DNA of 64,000 nucleotides, from positions 496,001 through 560,000 of the forward strand of contig NZ_CP114778.1 of the NCBI RefSeq assembly GCF_027359395.1, given 5' to 3'. Shown here piece by piece: positions 26,504-35,508 of this stretch. This stretch comes from Prochlorococcus marinus str. MIT 1013. Its GTDB lineage: Bacteria > Cyanobacteriota > Cyanobacteriia > PCC-6307 > Cyanobiaceae. The first letter of the stretch is position 1. Each line of letters begins with the position of its first letter. The translations under genes and the position numbers were made by a program. The notes under the pieces were generated by a model. It was not told the origin of the DNA. It ran no database searches and was given only the letters and a program-made list of their open reading frames with translations.

Positions 26504-26704
26504 TTATTTAAATAGTTTGTTAAAAGGAGGGAACCCAAGCAAAGAACCAAAAAGAGCATAAGCCAAACCTCCGTTCAAGGCAGTCGCAAACCATTCTTCA
26601 TCTTCCCAAAAATCAAATCCTTGACGTAGAAAAATAAGTCCTAAATAGCCAACAACTAACACGAAAATATTTTGAAGCGAGTGGTTTTTAAATATGGGTT
26701 TCAT
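26504..26704 (-). CDS. Small membrane protein, 66 aa
   Basis: From ATG 26704 (an upstream ATG at 26728 is also open): MKPIFKNHSLQNIFVLVVGY, one helix, the polar loop QGFDFWEDEEWF, then a second hydrophobic segment. It lies between a pilin gene and pilQ on the same strand. Role unknown. Confidence 0.55.
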   Translation of the reverse strand: MKPIFKNHSLQNIFVLVVGYLGLIFLRQGFDFWEDEEWFATALNGGLAYALFGSLLGFPPFNKLFK

Positions 26705-26787
26705 GAATCCTAAAATTCGAATTTGCAAAAATAGTTAATTCTCACTCTTATTAAAGCATTTTTTTAAATTGAAAAAACAACTTGTCT

Positions 26788-27345
26788 CTATTGACATTTA
26801 GGTATCGGATTACCATCGTCACCAGTCATAACTTCACCAGCCGTCCAAGCTGGTCCTTGATAAAAACTATTACTCCAAGCATAGATATATCTTGGAGAAT
26901 TTTGGGAAACGCAACCCCAAACTGATGGGTTTTGGGATGTAGGACCTGTATTGTTAAATCTCCAAGCACTTGCTCTAAGTTGCCCATTTTGAAGGTAATA
27001 ACCTAATAAATATTGGCCATCTACAATTACTCTTTCATTGCCATTACAAACGGATCCATAGCTCGCACAAGTTGCTAAACCACTTTGAGCGAGCTGATCT
27101 CCATAACCTGAAACCTGCTGAAATTCAGCCCAAGAATTTGGATACCTTAGATTTTTTACATAAAAAATCATACCCGCTTTTAATAAGGCTTCTACTTGTG
27201 AAATAGCAACTGCTTGTCTCGCTCTTGTATTCAAAGAAGCGAACCTTGGGATAGAGATAGAGGCAAGAATTGCCAAAACAGCTACTACAACAACCAACTC
27301 AATCAGTGAAAAGCCATCTTCCTGCTTATTGCTTTTAACAAACAT
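26788..27345 (-). CDS. Type IV pilin, 185 aa
   Basis: Very short leader (10 residues) then G-FSLIELVVVVAVLAILAS, identical over the helix start to the pilin at 13223-13741, so both should enter the same fibre machinery. The C-terminal part differs, with Cys at CASYGSVC, WGCV and a terminal KCQ. It lies at the far end of the pilus locus. Confidence 0.9.
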   Translation of the reverse strand: MFVKSNKQEDGFSLIELVVVVAVLAILASISIPRFASLNTRARQAVAISQVEALLKAGMIFYVKNLRYPNSWAEFQQVSGYGDQLAQSGLATCASYGSVCNGNERVIVDGQYLLGYYLQNGQLRASAWRFNNTGPTSQNPSVWGCVSQNSPRYIYAWSNSFYQGPAWTAGEVMTGDDGNPIPKCQ

Positions 27346-27658
27346 AAAATTAATAACTGTTTAGATGAAAAAACTATTGATATCATTCTGCAAAACATAT
27401 TAAGCTAAGAAAACTGTTTAATAAGCAAAAGAAATAAATACCAAATACTTAAAAAAAAAAACGCAATGAACTAAACAAGTCAAAGTCGCAAGACTGAATG
27501 GATTCTCACTATTTACTACCAGAATTTATTTTTTAAAAGAATTAGTAATCTTGAGGTTGAAAATGGAAATAATACTCTTTGTTTCTATACCAGGACCTTA
27601 GGTATTTATAAAGTGATTTAGTTTCGCATCATTGTCGTCTTCTTTTTTCTTAATTGCT
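27346..27658. other. Intergenic region with no recognised feature
   Basis: A+T-rich, 313 bases, upstream of the pilin gene at 26788-27345, so it should contain that gene's promoter. No repeat or hairpin stands out. Confidence 0.3.
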
Positions 27659-27805
27659 TTATTTAACAGAACTGTCTTCATTGTGAAAAGCCTCTGCCAT
27701 TAAGGGGATTAAGGCTGTTTCTATTTGTTCTTCTGTTTTGAAGCCAAGGACCTCTGCAGATTCTTTACCTAACGAGATAACAATAGGTTCGACTGAATTA
27801 ATCAT
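27659..27805 (-). CDS. 48-aa soluble protein
   Basis: MINSVEPIVISLGKESAEVL then GFKTEEQIETALIPLMAEAF, an acidic alpha/beta peptide with an ATG start. Composition is that of a real protein, but no paralogue is in the window and no family is recognised. Confidence 0.5.
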   Translation of the reverse strand: MINSVEPIVISLGKESAEVLGFKTEEQIETALIPLMAEAFHNEDSSVK

Positions 27806-28028
27806 TAGTTGATTAGTTGTTTTTAATTAATCTGTATGGAAATTACCTCTAAAACATTTGATATTAAAAGTTTTGTGTTGATCAGAAGTTAATTTTGAAT
27901 TGAACGGTGCAATTCGTTTTCTGGAATTTGGATTATGATAGAAATTGGTTCTCTGGGTTGTTGTAATCCCTTAAATCAGGGGAATGACTATTGACCATAA
28001 ATTAAAAGCTCGTTTTACAGTCGATTGG

Positions 28029-28055
28029 AGGTAGGGGGCTCTTAGCCCCCTACCT
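28029..28055. terminator. Bidirectional hairpin
   Basis: A perfect 12-base inverted repeat AGGTAGGGGGCT / AGCCCCCTACCT with loop CTT, 10 bases downstream of the 28066-28446 gene (minus). Probably its terminator. Confidence 0.7.
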
Positions 28056-28065
28056 TTATTAACAT

Positions 28066-28446
28066 TTATTTTTTACCTTCTGTCAGACGGAAATTCCAAT
28101 TTGTATATGGAGTGCGAATTGCTTTTAGCCTTTGATATGAATCAGATTCATAGCATTTAATAACAGCATCCTTACCTTTTGGATGTCTTGCAATCACAGT
28201 TAGTGGGCCACCATCTCCCTTTTTGCTTCCTTCTCTAATATCTGTATTTTTATCTAGAACCAATGTAGTTAAACCACATTTTTTGGTAACCATATGGACA
28301 TTTTGAAAATAATCTTTAGCTGCTTCTCTGTTTTTTGTAGTACCTGTAATTACTACATATCCCGCAGTGCCAGATTTAGAAAGTTGAGAACCTACAACAA
28401 TTCCTATGGCCATTGCCATAACTCCCACAATCGCAGTTTTTTTCAT
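28066..28446 (-). CDS. DUF1330-like protein with N-terminal anchor, 126 aa
   Basis: From ATG 28446: MKKTAIVGVMAMAIGIVVGS is a membrane anchor or signal sequence. The rest (GYVVITGTTKNREAAKDYFQ, then GPLTVIARHPKGKDAVIKCYESDSYQRLKAIR) has the DUF1330 pattern, a dimeric alpha-beta barrel, where the segment Y-x-S-x-x-Y-x-x-L is typical. Exported or membrane-tethered DUF1330 proteins are unusual. Function unknown. Confidence 0.7.
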   Translation of the reverse strand: MKKTAIVGVMAMAIGIVVGSQLSKSGTAGYVVITGTTKNREAAKDYFQNVHMVTKKCGLTTLVLDKNTDIREGSKKGDGGPLTVIARHPKGKDAVIKCYESDSYQRLKAIRTPYTNWNFRLTEGKK

Positions 28447-28522
28447 TTGAATTATTAAAGATCCCTGGAAGGATATCCTATTTTTCAATAAGGTGCCCAC
28501 CTCCCAACTGTTGAGGTGAAAG

Positions 28523-28696
28523 CTATACTGGTCTTCCCGTTATTACACTGTGAAAAGCAGGATTGAATTTATAGAAAAGGAAAATAACTAAAAAAAGAAC
28601 ATTTAATCCAGTAAAGACACCAAACTGAATCCACAAAAATGTCCGGCTTACACCAGGATTATCAAATCCTGCATCAACACGAAATGTATTTGCCAT
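28523..28696 (-). CDS. 57-aa membrane peptide
   Basis: MANTFRVDAGFDNPGVSRTF then one long helix LWIQFGVFTGLNVLFLVIFLF and a short tail. A well-formed small protein upstream of, and in line with, the DUF1330-like gene. Not recognised. Confidence 0.6.
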   Translation of the reverse strand: MANTFRVDAGFDNPGVSRTFLWIQFGVFTGLNVLFLVIFLFYKFNPAFHSVITGRPV

Positions 28697-28989
28697 TTTA
28701 GATAAGGTATTTATTTAGGTATAGACCAACTTCTAATCGTTGTCGGGGAGATATTATGAATAGTTATAAACTACTCCAGTTCCATCCCATAAAAGCAAAA
28801 TCTAATAAGCCGTAATAAGTTTAGTCTCTAATGCCGATACAAAAAGCAATTGCTTAGGCCTTCTTTTCTTTTTCTTGATTTAATTCGAAGCAACCTTTTA
28901 GATAAAATATTGGAAGTTAAATGGTTCTCTAATATTTATATACAAAACAGATGAAATATGTAAAAATTTTCTAAATTATATTTTTGTTG

Positions 28990-29286
28990 ATGGCTAAAGG
29001 TTTTTGGCTCGTTACTACCACAGTTACTAATCCTGCTTTTGCTGAATATGTTGAAGCCTTTCAACCTTGGGTTAACTCAGTAGGTGGCTCAGTCTTTGCG
29101 AAGGATTTGGAGGGACAAACTGTCGAAGGGAAGGGCGGGAAACTAGCCGTTATTATTGAGTTTTCATCAAAGCAAGCTGCAATTGATGCTTACAACAGTT
29201 CGGAATATCAAGAACTAAGCAAGTTACGTTGGGCTAATTCAATCGATACCAATATCACCATCATGGATAGCGGAGTAACTCATTAA
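28990..29286 (+). CDS. DUF1330 family protein, 98 aa
   Basis: MAKGFWLVTTTVTNPAFAEY, then VFAKDLEGQTVEGKGGKLAVIIEFSSKQAAIDAYNSSEYQEL in pieces typical of DUF1330: the strand-loop-strand with E-F and the Y-x-S-x-E-Y-x-x-L helix. Cytosolic. Start at 28990 is preferred over 28984, two codons earlier. Divergent from the anchored DUF1330-like gene 300 bases away. Confidence 0.85.
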   Translation: MAKGFWLVTTTVTNPAFAEYVEAFQPWVNSVGGSVFAKDLEGQTVEGKGGKLAVIIEFSSKQAAIDAYNSSEYQELSKLRWANSIDTNITIMDSGVTH

Positions 29287-29363
29287 CAAAAATAGATTAC
29301 TTGTATAGTTGATACTCGCTTGACAGTAGATTTATCTTCTGGAATTAATCTTTTTAACTCACT

Positions 29364-29546
29364 ATGGGAGAAGCCAAAAGAAGACAAGAGTTGGGATTGC
29401 CTCCTAGAGAAAAGAAAAAAAAGAATGAAGAAAAGAAAGCTGGTTTCATGAACAATCTTTCAGCAAAATATCCTTTTTTGCCCTTCATCCTCGGTGGTGT
29501 TCTCTTAACTGTTCTCATAGTTGATCTTGTGAATTACTACAAATAA
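29364..29546 (+). CDS. DUF2839 family protein, 60 aa
   Basis: MGEAKRRQELGLPPREKKKK then a Lys/Glu-rich linker and a C-terminal membrane helix. Its first 18 residues are almost identical to those of 12022-12243, whereas the rest has diverged. Confidence 0.85.
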   Translation: MGEAKRRQELGLPPREKKKKNEEKKAGFMNNLSAKYPFLPFILGGVLLTVLIVDLVNYYK

Positions 29547-29675
29547 AAGGATTGCTTGAAAAAGTTCTCGTCTTGGTTTTGCTGAGAGTCATCAAAAACA
29601 ACTAAAGGTTTCTAAGCAAATCACTGCAAAGAAAAAACAGTAGTGTAAATACAAGAAAGTCTTATTTTTTTCTGT

Positions 29676-30725
29676 CTATCGACCATCACATATTACAACT
29701 GAATTCTGATTGAGAGTGCTTCCATTATTTTCATTAGTAGAAACAGATGACAGATTAACTCGATTGCTTTCGGCACTATCCCAAGTGCTCAAGGTAGGGA
29801 ATGCCCATGGTTTTTTATCGTTCAAAGGGACACTGGAAATAGGTGTAATACCTTTGCCATCTACTGTCTTATCAACTGACATACTAATTTGATCGATCTC
29901 AGTGCCTTTTGAGGAGTAGATATTAAATGTATAAGGATTATCTGGGTCTACTTCTGCACTAAATTCTCCATCTGATGCGTTAATGACATCAACAGCTTTT
30001 TGAGCAAAAGGGTTCAACCATTCTCTACCATGCTTTGATGGATCATGATAGTAAGTAATTGTGGTCTGCACATCATCAACAAGCCAAGTTTTATCTCCAA
30101 CAATTATAGTTACAGGTTGCAAAATCAAATCAACTGTATCGCCATCATTTATGACTCCTGATCCTAGCCAACCAATTGCAAAGTCTACTCTTCCTAAATT
30201 GTTAGATCTAGCTTCTCTACAAGAAAGGCCACTATCAGGACCAAATAAAACAGACTTGTTACTATTAGAACTGACACATATCATTCCTAAGCACTCCGTA
30301 AAGTTAGTACCTGTTACTCCTTTAAAGCTATAAGTCAACTCATTATTATTAGTCGCCAATATAAAAGTAGGCAATTGATCCGGTTCATTAGGTATTGCAC
30401 GAATCAAGCCAGTTCCTAATGCTCCATTACAGCTGCTAGAAATATCTGATTCAATCTCATATGACTGCAGATTACTGGTCACAAATGTTGCAACGTCTCC
30501 TCCGTCTTCTTTTCCTTTAACAGCACATTCCATTTGAATTTGCTTCAAAGCAGTCAAAGCACTCATTGCCTTGGCTTTGCGAGTAATGCAGCCAAATGTT
30601 GGCAGAGTAATGCTGGCTAATACAGCCAGCACAGAGACAATGACCACTAATTCAATTAAAGAAAAGCCTTCTCCTTTATTTCTAGAGAACTTCTTCAAAA
30701 TTATGTGCTGTAATTCTTGCTCCAT
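29676..30725 (-). CDS. Large type IV pilin-like protein, 349 aa
   Basis: The leader ends GEG-FSLIELVVIVSVLAVLAS, a canonical prepilin site, followed by a long variable globular part with Cys pairs (CAVKG, SSCNG, ECLGMIC, SCREA, final ICDGR). Third pilin with the same N-terminal helix; its size suggests a minor or adhesive pilin. Located 2.3 kb beyond the main cluster, separated by DUF1330 and DUF2839 genes. Confidence 0.88.
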   Translation of the reverse strand: MEQELQHIILKKFSRNKGEGFSLIELVVIVSVLAVLASITLPTFGCITRKAKAMSALTALKQIQMECAVKGKEDGGDVATFVTSNLQSYEIESDISSSCNGALGTGLIRAIPNEPDQLPTFILATNNNELTYSFKGVTGTNFTECLGMICVSSNSNKSVLFGPDSGLSCREARSNNLGRVDFAIGWLGSGVINDGDTVDLILQPVTIIVGDKTWLVDDVQTTITYYHDPSKHGREWLNPFAQKAVDVINASDGEFSAEVDPDNPYTFNIYSSKGTEIDQISMSVDKTVDGKGITPISSVPLNDKKPWAFPTLSTWDSAESNRVNLSSVSTNENNGSTLNQNSVVICDGR

Positions 30726-30729
30726 CTAG

Positions 30730-30912
30730 TCAATCTAGATTATTTATGTCATATGTAAATATATGCGTCATTTCAGACAAGGCTGCAATGGAGATAAACA
30801 TCCACAAAGTTTTTCTAAGGAATGTCAAAGCAGGTATTAATTGCAAATTGATAGTTCTTCCATCCCCTGATACCCCCTCAATAGGACTGTTAGTCCAATC
30901 GTTTAGATACAT
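30730..30912 (-). CDS. Possible small protein upstream of the pilin
   Basis: MYLNDWTNSPIEGVSGDGRT then a hydrophobic segment (LTFLRKTLWMFISIAALS). It ends 4 bases before the pilin start on the same strand, which would fit an operon. No paralogue; start choice uncertain (the frame is open to 30960). Confidence 0.35.
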   Translation of the reverse strand: MYLNDWTNSPIEGVSGDGRTINLQLIPALTFLRKTLWMFISIAALSEMTHIFTYDINNLD

Positions 30913-30960
30913 TTTTTGATTGGAATGGTTTCGATTATTAAATATTGCCAACACTAACAA

Positions 30961-31367
30961 TTTATCAGGATTTGAATTTAAATTTTTTCATTGCTCTTAT
31001 CTAAACAAGATTAGAAGGAGAATCTTCAAAAGAGTCTTTGTTAGCCAATTTCAACTACAATTTGTATTACGTTCTACTATTTTCCGAAAATGATTGATTG
31101 ACAATTCAACTGGCGCCTAGAAAGGATTATCCTCATCGCATGACTTTGTACTGTTCTTATTGTTTATTTAATGCTTTTTATCTAGGCCTTAGAAAATAAT
31201 AAAACCATAATTAAAAGTAATAGAAAATATTAGTGGGCGTGAAAAAGGATTGGTGATATTTAAGGCGTTAGTCCTACAAATCTTAGGTATTGCATATTAC
31301 TTGAGCACTCTTGACATATAATTAGAATTTCTTAGTCTTCTTTTATATTTCTGATAATTTTTAAAGG
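30961..31367. other. Intergenic region with no recognised gene
   Basis: About 400 A+T-rich bases containing only very short frames, such as a 19-codon one near 31140. No hairpin or repeat noticed. Confidence 0.3.
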
Positions 31368-31586
31368 ATGACTTTTGCTACGACCTATAGCTATAGCGAC
31401 AGACAAATTTTTGATATTAAGACTTTAATGGAAGGAATTAGATTTATTATTGTTAATTCTATTTTAGCCTTTATTTTTTTATTTCTTTCTGTTGAAGAAC
31501 TTGAATGGGCAACATTCTCATATAGGGAGAGAATTACAGATAAGGTTATTGACGAAACATCATGGAATATAAAAACATTAATTTAA
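31368..31586 (+). CDS. Possible single-helix membrane protein, 72 aa
   Basis: MTFATTYSYSDRQIFDIKTL, then the helix FIIVNSILAFIFLFLSVEEL, then a polar tail. ATG preceded by AAAGG. Unrecognised. Confidence 0.4.
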   Translation: MTFATTYSYSDRQIFDIKTLMEGIRFIIVNSILAFIFLFLSVEELEWATFSYRERITDKVIDETSWNIKTLI

Positions 31587-31871
31587 TTCTGAGCTACTTT
31601 ATTATCCCTTGTACTATAAAAGCTTTTATTAGCAATCAATCTTAAGGAATTACAGCAAGAAATAATAATCCCTAAGCAATATAACACTACCTTACTTTTG
31701 TAACACTCACGTAGTAAATATCTTCAATCTTCTTCCTACTCCAACCATAAGAGCAATGTCATGAGGAGTAGAAATATTTCACAGACTTTTTGAATGCGTC
31801 GAGAAATTTGCAATTATTAGAATTAAAGTAGTTCTAATTTTGTGCAGCAAGTCTAGTTATCAGAAATACTA

Positions 31872-32249
31872 ATGACAAATAAGAAGACAGTAACAAAAAC
31901 TCTTGCATCTTATGACAGACAAATCAGAAAGGGAATGGGCTTTTGGATAAAGCATCGTCCATCTCGTTGGGGATATTTTCTACCTGAAAGATTTTTAAGA
32001 CCTTTACTCAAATTTATGAAGACGAAAGGTGTTAAAAAATTGATACTAATATTTGCTTTTATTTTTAGCTTGATATTTGTTGGAGTTATACCAACTTTAA
32101 GTTTTATCTGGTCAAATATTTTCAGGCTATGGTTGATTCTCCTTTTTATCCCATTGATTTATTGGACATTAGCAATTACTTCCGTATACACGAGGGTGGT
32201 TGCTCATGGAGTTTATGAATTCATAAGGGCTTTTCTTGTTGATTCGTAG
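31872..32249 (+). CDS. Membrane protein with two helices, 125 aa
   Basis: A basic N-terminal half (SYDRQIRKGMGFWIKHRPSRW) is followed by two hydrophobic helices (about 55-78 and 83-108). No motif recognised. Length and composition support a true gene. Confidence 0.6.
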   Translation: MTNKKTVTKTLASYDRQIRKGMGFWIKHRPSRWGYFLPERFLRPLLKFMKTKGVKKLILIFAFIFSLIFVGVIPTLSFIWSNIFRLWLILLFIPLIYWTLAITSVYTRVVAHGVYEFIRAFLVDS

Positions 32250-32317
32250 AATCTGTAGTATACAAAATCAGTCCATATAGACCTAGAAGTGTTCAGACCA
32301 TCTTTTACTATCTAAGT

Positions 32318-32482
32318 ATGGAATCATCCAATTGGGAACCTACAGAAGAAGAACGGGAAGTAATGGAAGTGGTTTGGATGCAAGTGAAATGTGCATGCGA
32401 GAAATTAAAAGAAGAGACAAATGCTCGAAATAAACACATTGTGAAAATGCTTAAAGAAATGGCTGATTGTTATTACTCATGA
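32318..32482 (+). CDS. 54-aa helical protein
   Basis: MESSNWEPTEEEREVMEVVW then CACEKLKEETNARNKHIVKM and LKEMADCYYS. It shares its helical pattern with the frameshifted gene at 12339-12493 and with 44479-44595. Cytosolic. Role unknown. Confidence 0.6.
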   Translation: MESSNWEPTEEEREVMEVVWMQVKCACEKLKEETNARNKHIVKMLKEMADCYYS

Positions 32483-32531
32483 ACAATATTGAAGGCTCTA
32501 ATAGTTATGTCGACGAAAATATAGAAGTCAA

Positions 32532-32954
32532 ATGAACCTAACGATTAATTCTAAGCTTGAAATACCCGTCAGCGAGATACAGTGGAGATTCTCTAGGTCA
32601 TCAGGAGCAGGTGGACAGAACGTAAATAAAACAGACAGTCGAGTTGAAATTGTATTTAACGTATCTGAATCAAAAACTTTAACTCAATTCCAGAAACATA
32701 GGATCTCAATTCAAAATGAAGTAAAGCTCATTAATGGTTGTATATGCATAGCTGTTCAGAATAAGAGAACTCAATATAAGAATAGACAATTGGCTTTAAG
32801 TAGACTTGCTTCAACCTTAAGAGAACTTTTAAAGCCACCTCCAAAGAAGAGAAGGGAAACTATACCTACACGCTCATCACAGAGGAAGAGGATTGAGTCA
32901 AAGAAGAAACGAGGTGAATTAAAGAAGAACAGACAATCAAAAAGAGATTATTGA
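32532..32954 (+). CDS. arfB: Peptidyl-tRNA hydrolase ArfB (YaeJ-like)
   Basis: 140 residues. RFSRSSGAGGQNVNKTDSRVE contains the catalytic GGQ of release-factor domain proteins, without the codon-recognition domains, and a long Lys/Arg-rich C-terminal tail (KKRRETIPTR...SKKKRGELKK) that inserts in the ribosomal mRNA channel. ArfB rescues ribosomes stalled on non-stop mRNA. Placed among small unknown genes. Confidence 0.92.
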   Translation: MNLTINSKLEIPVSEIQWRFSRSSGAGGQNVNKTDSRVEIVFNVSESKTLTQFQKHRISIQNEVKLINGCICIAVQNKRTQYKNRQLALSRLASTLRELLKPPPKKRRETIPTRSSQRKRIESKKKRGELKKNRQSKRDY

Positions 32955-33485
32955 AAAACAATTAATAGATCGCCGAAAAAATATCTCCTGCTTCATTAAT
33001 CTTTAATCTCAGAAGTCTATGCAGTCCCTGGAGATCATCCAATTTTATTCTTTAGCTGCTGCCTCCAACATCGACTCTTTGAAGTCTGATGATCTCCATG
33101 AGCAATAGACGTTGATGGAGATGACAAATATGTATCGTCCACAATGCCTGTCACAGCAATAGTTTAAATGTTGCCATGCAATGTAAATGCTAGCTAAAAG
33201 TATGTGTTTAAGAGTGTCTTCTTCGAAATACTCCTATTTCTCTAATGAGTTTAATACTTCTGGTGAAGTACTTATTGGTTTTGATTCGAAGGCATTGCCA
33301 GAGTGTTAGCTAAGACCATGTCAGAAAAAGCTAATAAGTTGGATCTATAAAGGTTATGAGAAGAAGTAATGTTGCAACAGTTCATCTCAATGGATGAGAA
33401 TGAATTATCTGATCTTTTATGACATGCACAACCAACTTCGCACACTTGAGATTTAAAACTTCAATAAAATTTTCTTTTTCAAATT
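32955..33485. other. Region without intact gene
   Basis: About 530 bases with many stops in all frames. The only structure is an imperfectly spaced inverted repeat GGAGATCATC (about 33030) and GATGATCTCC (about 33089). Confidence 0.3.
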
Positions 33486-33689
33486 ATGCATTTTCTTTTT
33501 GGTCTTACTCTCTCTGAGATGGGAATAAGCTCGTTATTACTTGTCATAATAATTTCTTTTAGCATTTTATTTGTTGTTGCCTTTGGCCTTAGCTCCAGAA
33601 ATATGGATAGTGATGGAATTATGAATTGGATGATGAAAAAGCCAGAAGACTGGATAGGGAAAAAAAGTCATAAAGTATCAGGCAAATAG
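33486..33689 (+). CDS. Single-helix membrane protein, 67 aa
   Basis: A long hydrophobic segment (ISSLLLVIIISFSILFVVAFG) is followed by a polar C-terminus NWMMKKPEDWIGKKSHK. Convincing composition, no family recognised. Confidence 0.55.
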   Translation: MHFLFGLTLSEMGISSLLLVIIISFSILFVVAFGLSSRNMDSDGIMNWMMKKPEDWIGKKSHKVSGK

Positions 33690-33759
33690 AGTGGGTTTGA
33701 CTCCATATAGCTTCCATTGCACGATTGAATAAAGATATTCATGCTGTCGAGGCTCACCA

Positions 33760-33900
33760 GATCTCTTTCAAATGGCAAATTATATTCTGGAGAAATTCAT
33801 TGAATTCATGGTGAGGAAGTTACCAAGATAGTTAGTGAATATCGAACAAAAATTAAAAAGCCATTCTCGTTTTAGGAGTAAATACAACAAACAGCAGCAA
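33760..33900 (+). pseudogene. Decayed copy of the HGEE / poly-Gln gene
   Basis: Reads SGEIH-stop-IHGEEVTKIVSEYRTKIKKP and then diverges. This matches the intact gene at 39343-39741 (SGEIRWIHGEEVTEIVSEY) except for a TGA replacing the Trp codon. The CAA/CAG-rich tail is still visible near 33890. It is followed by a degenerate copy of the repeated RNA-like element, as in the intact locus. Confidence 0.65.
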
Positions 33901-33914
33901 AAAAAAGATAGGAG

Positions 33915-34165
33915 AATACGACCTCAAGGGAAAATCAGGTTTAAAGAGGTTCTTACTAAATTCTATTCACGTTGATGGTGTAATACGTAAGCATCATCAA
34001 TTAAAGCAGGAGACAGTCGGTGAAATAGTGTTCCGTGCTAAGCCAAAGCAGAGGAGGGAGGTCTGTCACTTCTCCTGATAATTCGAAGGGTTAGATGGTC
34101 AACCTCTTCTCTTCGAAAACTACCTCACAGAATATTTAGTTAACCCTCCTAACAAAAGAATTTTC
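33915..34165 (+). ncRNA. Degenerate copy of the repeated RNA-like element
   Basis: Aligns with the element at 38941-39205 (opposite strand). Shared pieces are TTAAAGAGGTTCTTACTAAA against a similar stretch there, GTAATACG-AAGCATCATCAA, the arm GGAGACAGTCG-TGAAAT-GTGTTCC, and AGTTAACCCTCC near the end. The terminator stem is broken, so this copy is probably inactive. Confidence 0.45.
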
Positions 34166-34191
34166 TTTTGCCTAGTATTCTTCTTAATCAG

Positions 34192-34425
34192 ATGGCTGGA
34201 ATGATTGATTTTATTGAGAATATTCATTTTGCTGCTGATGTATGGGCTGGGAATATTCAAAACGAGATGGATGCTAGGTATCAAGAAAAGTCAATGCTTA
34301 CAAATCTTTTTACCGAACATAAGTTTTTGGGTTGGGCTGGACTTCTTTCAATCTTCGTAGCGATTTGCGCAATATTTTATTTCCAATTTCAAGCATGGGA
34401 ACAAGAAGATCAAGAACAAAAATAA
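34192..34425 (+). CDS. Membrane protein, 77 aa
   Basis: From ATG 34192 (an ATG at 34168 is also open): MAGMIDFIENIHFAADVWAG, a polar region, then a helix (GWAGLLSIFVAICAIFYF) and an acidic Gln-rich tail. Unrecognised. Confidence 0.55.
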   Translation: MAGMIDFIENIHFAADVWAGNIQNEMDARYQEKSMLTNLFTEHKFLGWAGLLSIFVAICAIFYFQFQAWEQEDQEQK

Positions 34426-34601
34426 AAATAACCTGCTAAGCCCTAGACTAGCTGACAAAAATAGCTGATCTTACCAAATAAAATTAAGCAAACTTTTTTC
34501 AGCTCCATCTAAATTTTTATATCTATTAAATAATGTTTTATTGGTATCTAACGCCCTGATAAAAAAAGGATTTCAATCAGAGTAGTAGATGAAGTTTATT
34601 G

Positions 34602-34775
34602 TCAAACGCTCATTTGCTTTTGCAGCACAAGTGCTTCTGCATTTCTTCTTTGAGCTTCTAACTTTGCTTCTTGCTTTGCTGGAGAGGTGTATTCAGTGAG
34701 CTTAGTCATAAGGTCGAGAGTTGTATGAGTGATGATCTCTGGGTAAATAGACGGCGAATGTAGCGTGGAGTTCAT
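34602..34775 (-). CDS. 57-aa helical protein
   Basis: MNSTLHSPSIYPEIITHTTL then DLMTKLTEYTSPAKQEAKLE and an Ala/Arg/Gln-rich helix. Soluble and helical, with a sound ATG. No paralogue found. Confidence 0.5.
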   Translation of the reverse strand: MNSTLHSPSIYPEIITHTTLDLMTKLTEYTSPAKQEAKLEAQRRNAEALVLQKQMSV

Positions 34776-35035
34776 CTTACTTGGTACAAGATTGCACTAA
34801 ATATGGTGCTATTAATCCCAAATGGAATCGGAATTTACACTTATTCGCAAACAGAAAACTGAATTAATATGAAATCGCACATCATTTTGAAAAATAGCTT
34901 TTTCAAGGCACAAAAAATACTGATCTAAGTTTGCCCATTTCTTTACTATTGCAATCGGTTGTCAACTGTCTTTGTTTTTGAAAACCTCAGGAAAACATTC
35001 TTGGATATAGAGTTTTTTTACCGTTCATTAATAAT

Positions 35036-35224
35036 GTGTCTAATCTTACCTCTCGAGGACTCTCGAAAAAAAGAGTCTTAAAAGCAGAAAGACTACAGAG
35101 AGCTCAACTTGCAGCATTTAAGAAAGGAGTATTTACTTCTTACAAATCTTCAGTTTTCGAGGATAGACAAAAGCAAGCTCTGAAGAAGTTGCAGCAATGG
35201 AGTCTTAAGTCAGAATTGAATTAA
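35036..35224 (+). CDS. Basic 62-aa protein
   Basis: GTG start; SNLTSRGLSKKRVLKAERLQ then a Lys/Arg/Gln-rich helical rest. The strong positive charge suggests nucleic-acid binding. Support is composition only. Confidence 0.4.
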   Translation: MSNLTSRGLSKKRVLKAERLQRAQLAAFKKGVFTSYKSSVFEDRQKQALKKLQQWSLKSELN

Positions 35225-35328
35225 ATTCTGATGTCATTCGAATAACTAGGAAGTAGTACTTGAGTAAAAGCCGAGGTGTTGAAATCACAAGGAATCAAGT
35301 AGAACAAAGTTATCCGAATAGGAGGTTT

Positions 35329-35493
35329 ATGAAGCTAAGAACTCCATTTTCTGTCATCAAAAATGCGATGAGTGATATTCGAGTCATGCATAATTTCAAT
35401 GACGCAATCCCTGATGAAACCAGAGAGAAGTTTTGGAAAGAAGAATGTGAAATCCATCCAACTTCGTCAACATGCAAAGTTTATGACGACTAA
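35329..35493 (+). CDS. CP12-like small protein (C-terminal motif only), 54 aa
   Basis: Starts at ATG 35329 with a strong GGAGG three bases upstream, in preference to an open TTG frame from 35260. The ending FWKEECEIHPTSSTCKVYDD has the C-x8-C-x-x-YDD pattern of the CP12 C-terminus, the part that binds glyceraldehyde-3-phosphate dehydrogenase under oxidising conditions. The N-terminal CP12 cysteine pair and the PRK-binding AWD-VEEL motif are absent. It may therefore regulate GAPDH alone, or be a derived protein; inference from the tail. Confidence 0.55.
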   Translation: MKLRTPFSVIKNAMSDIRVMHNFNDAIPDETREKFWKEECEIHPTSSTCKVYDD

Positions 35494-35508
35494 TAAAACA
35501 AAGATTTA

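Noticed and set aside
28066-28500. Start at 28500 for the anchored DUF1330-like protein
   Set aside because: The extra 18 residues would put a polar segment before the signal helix and are not family-like; ATG 28446 is preferred.
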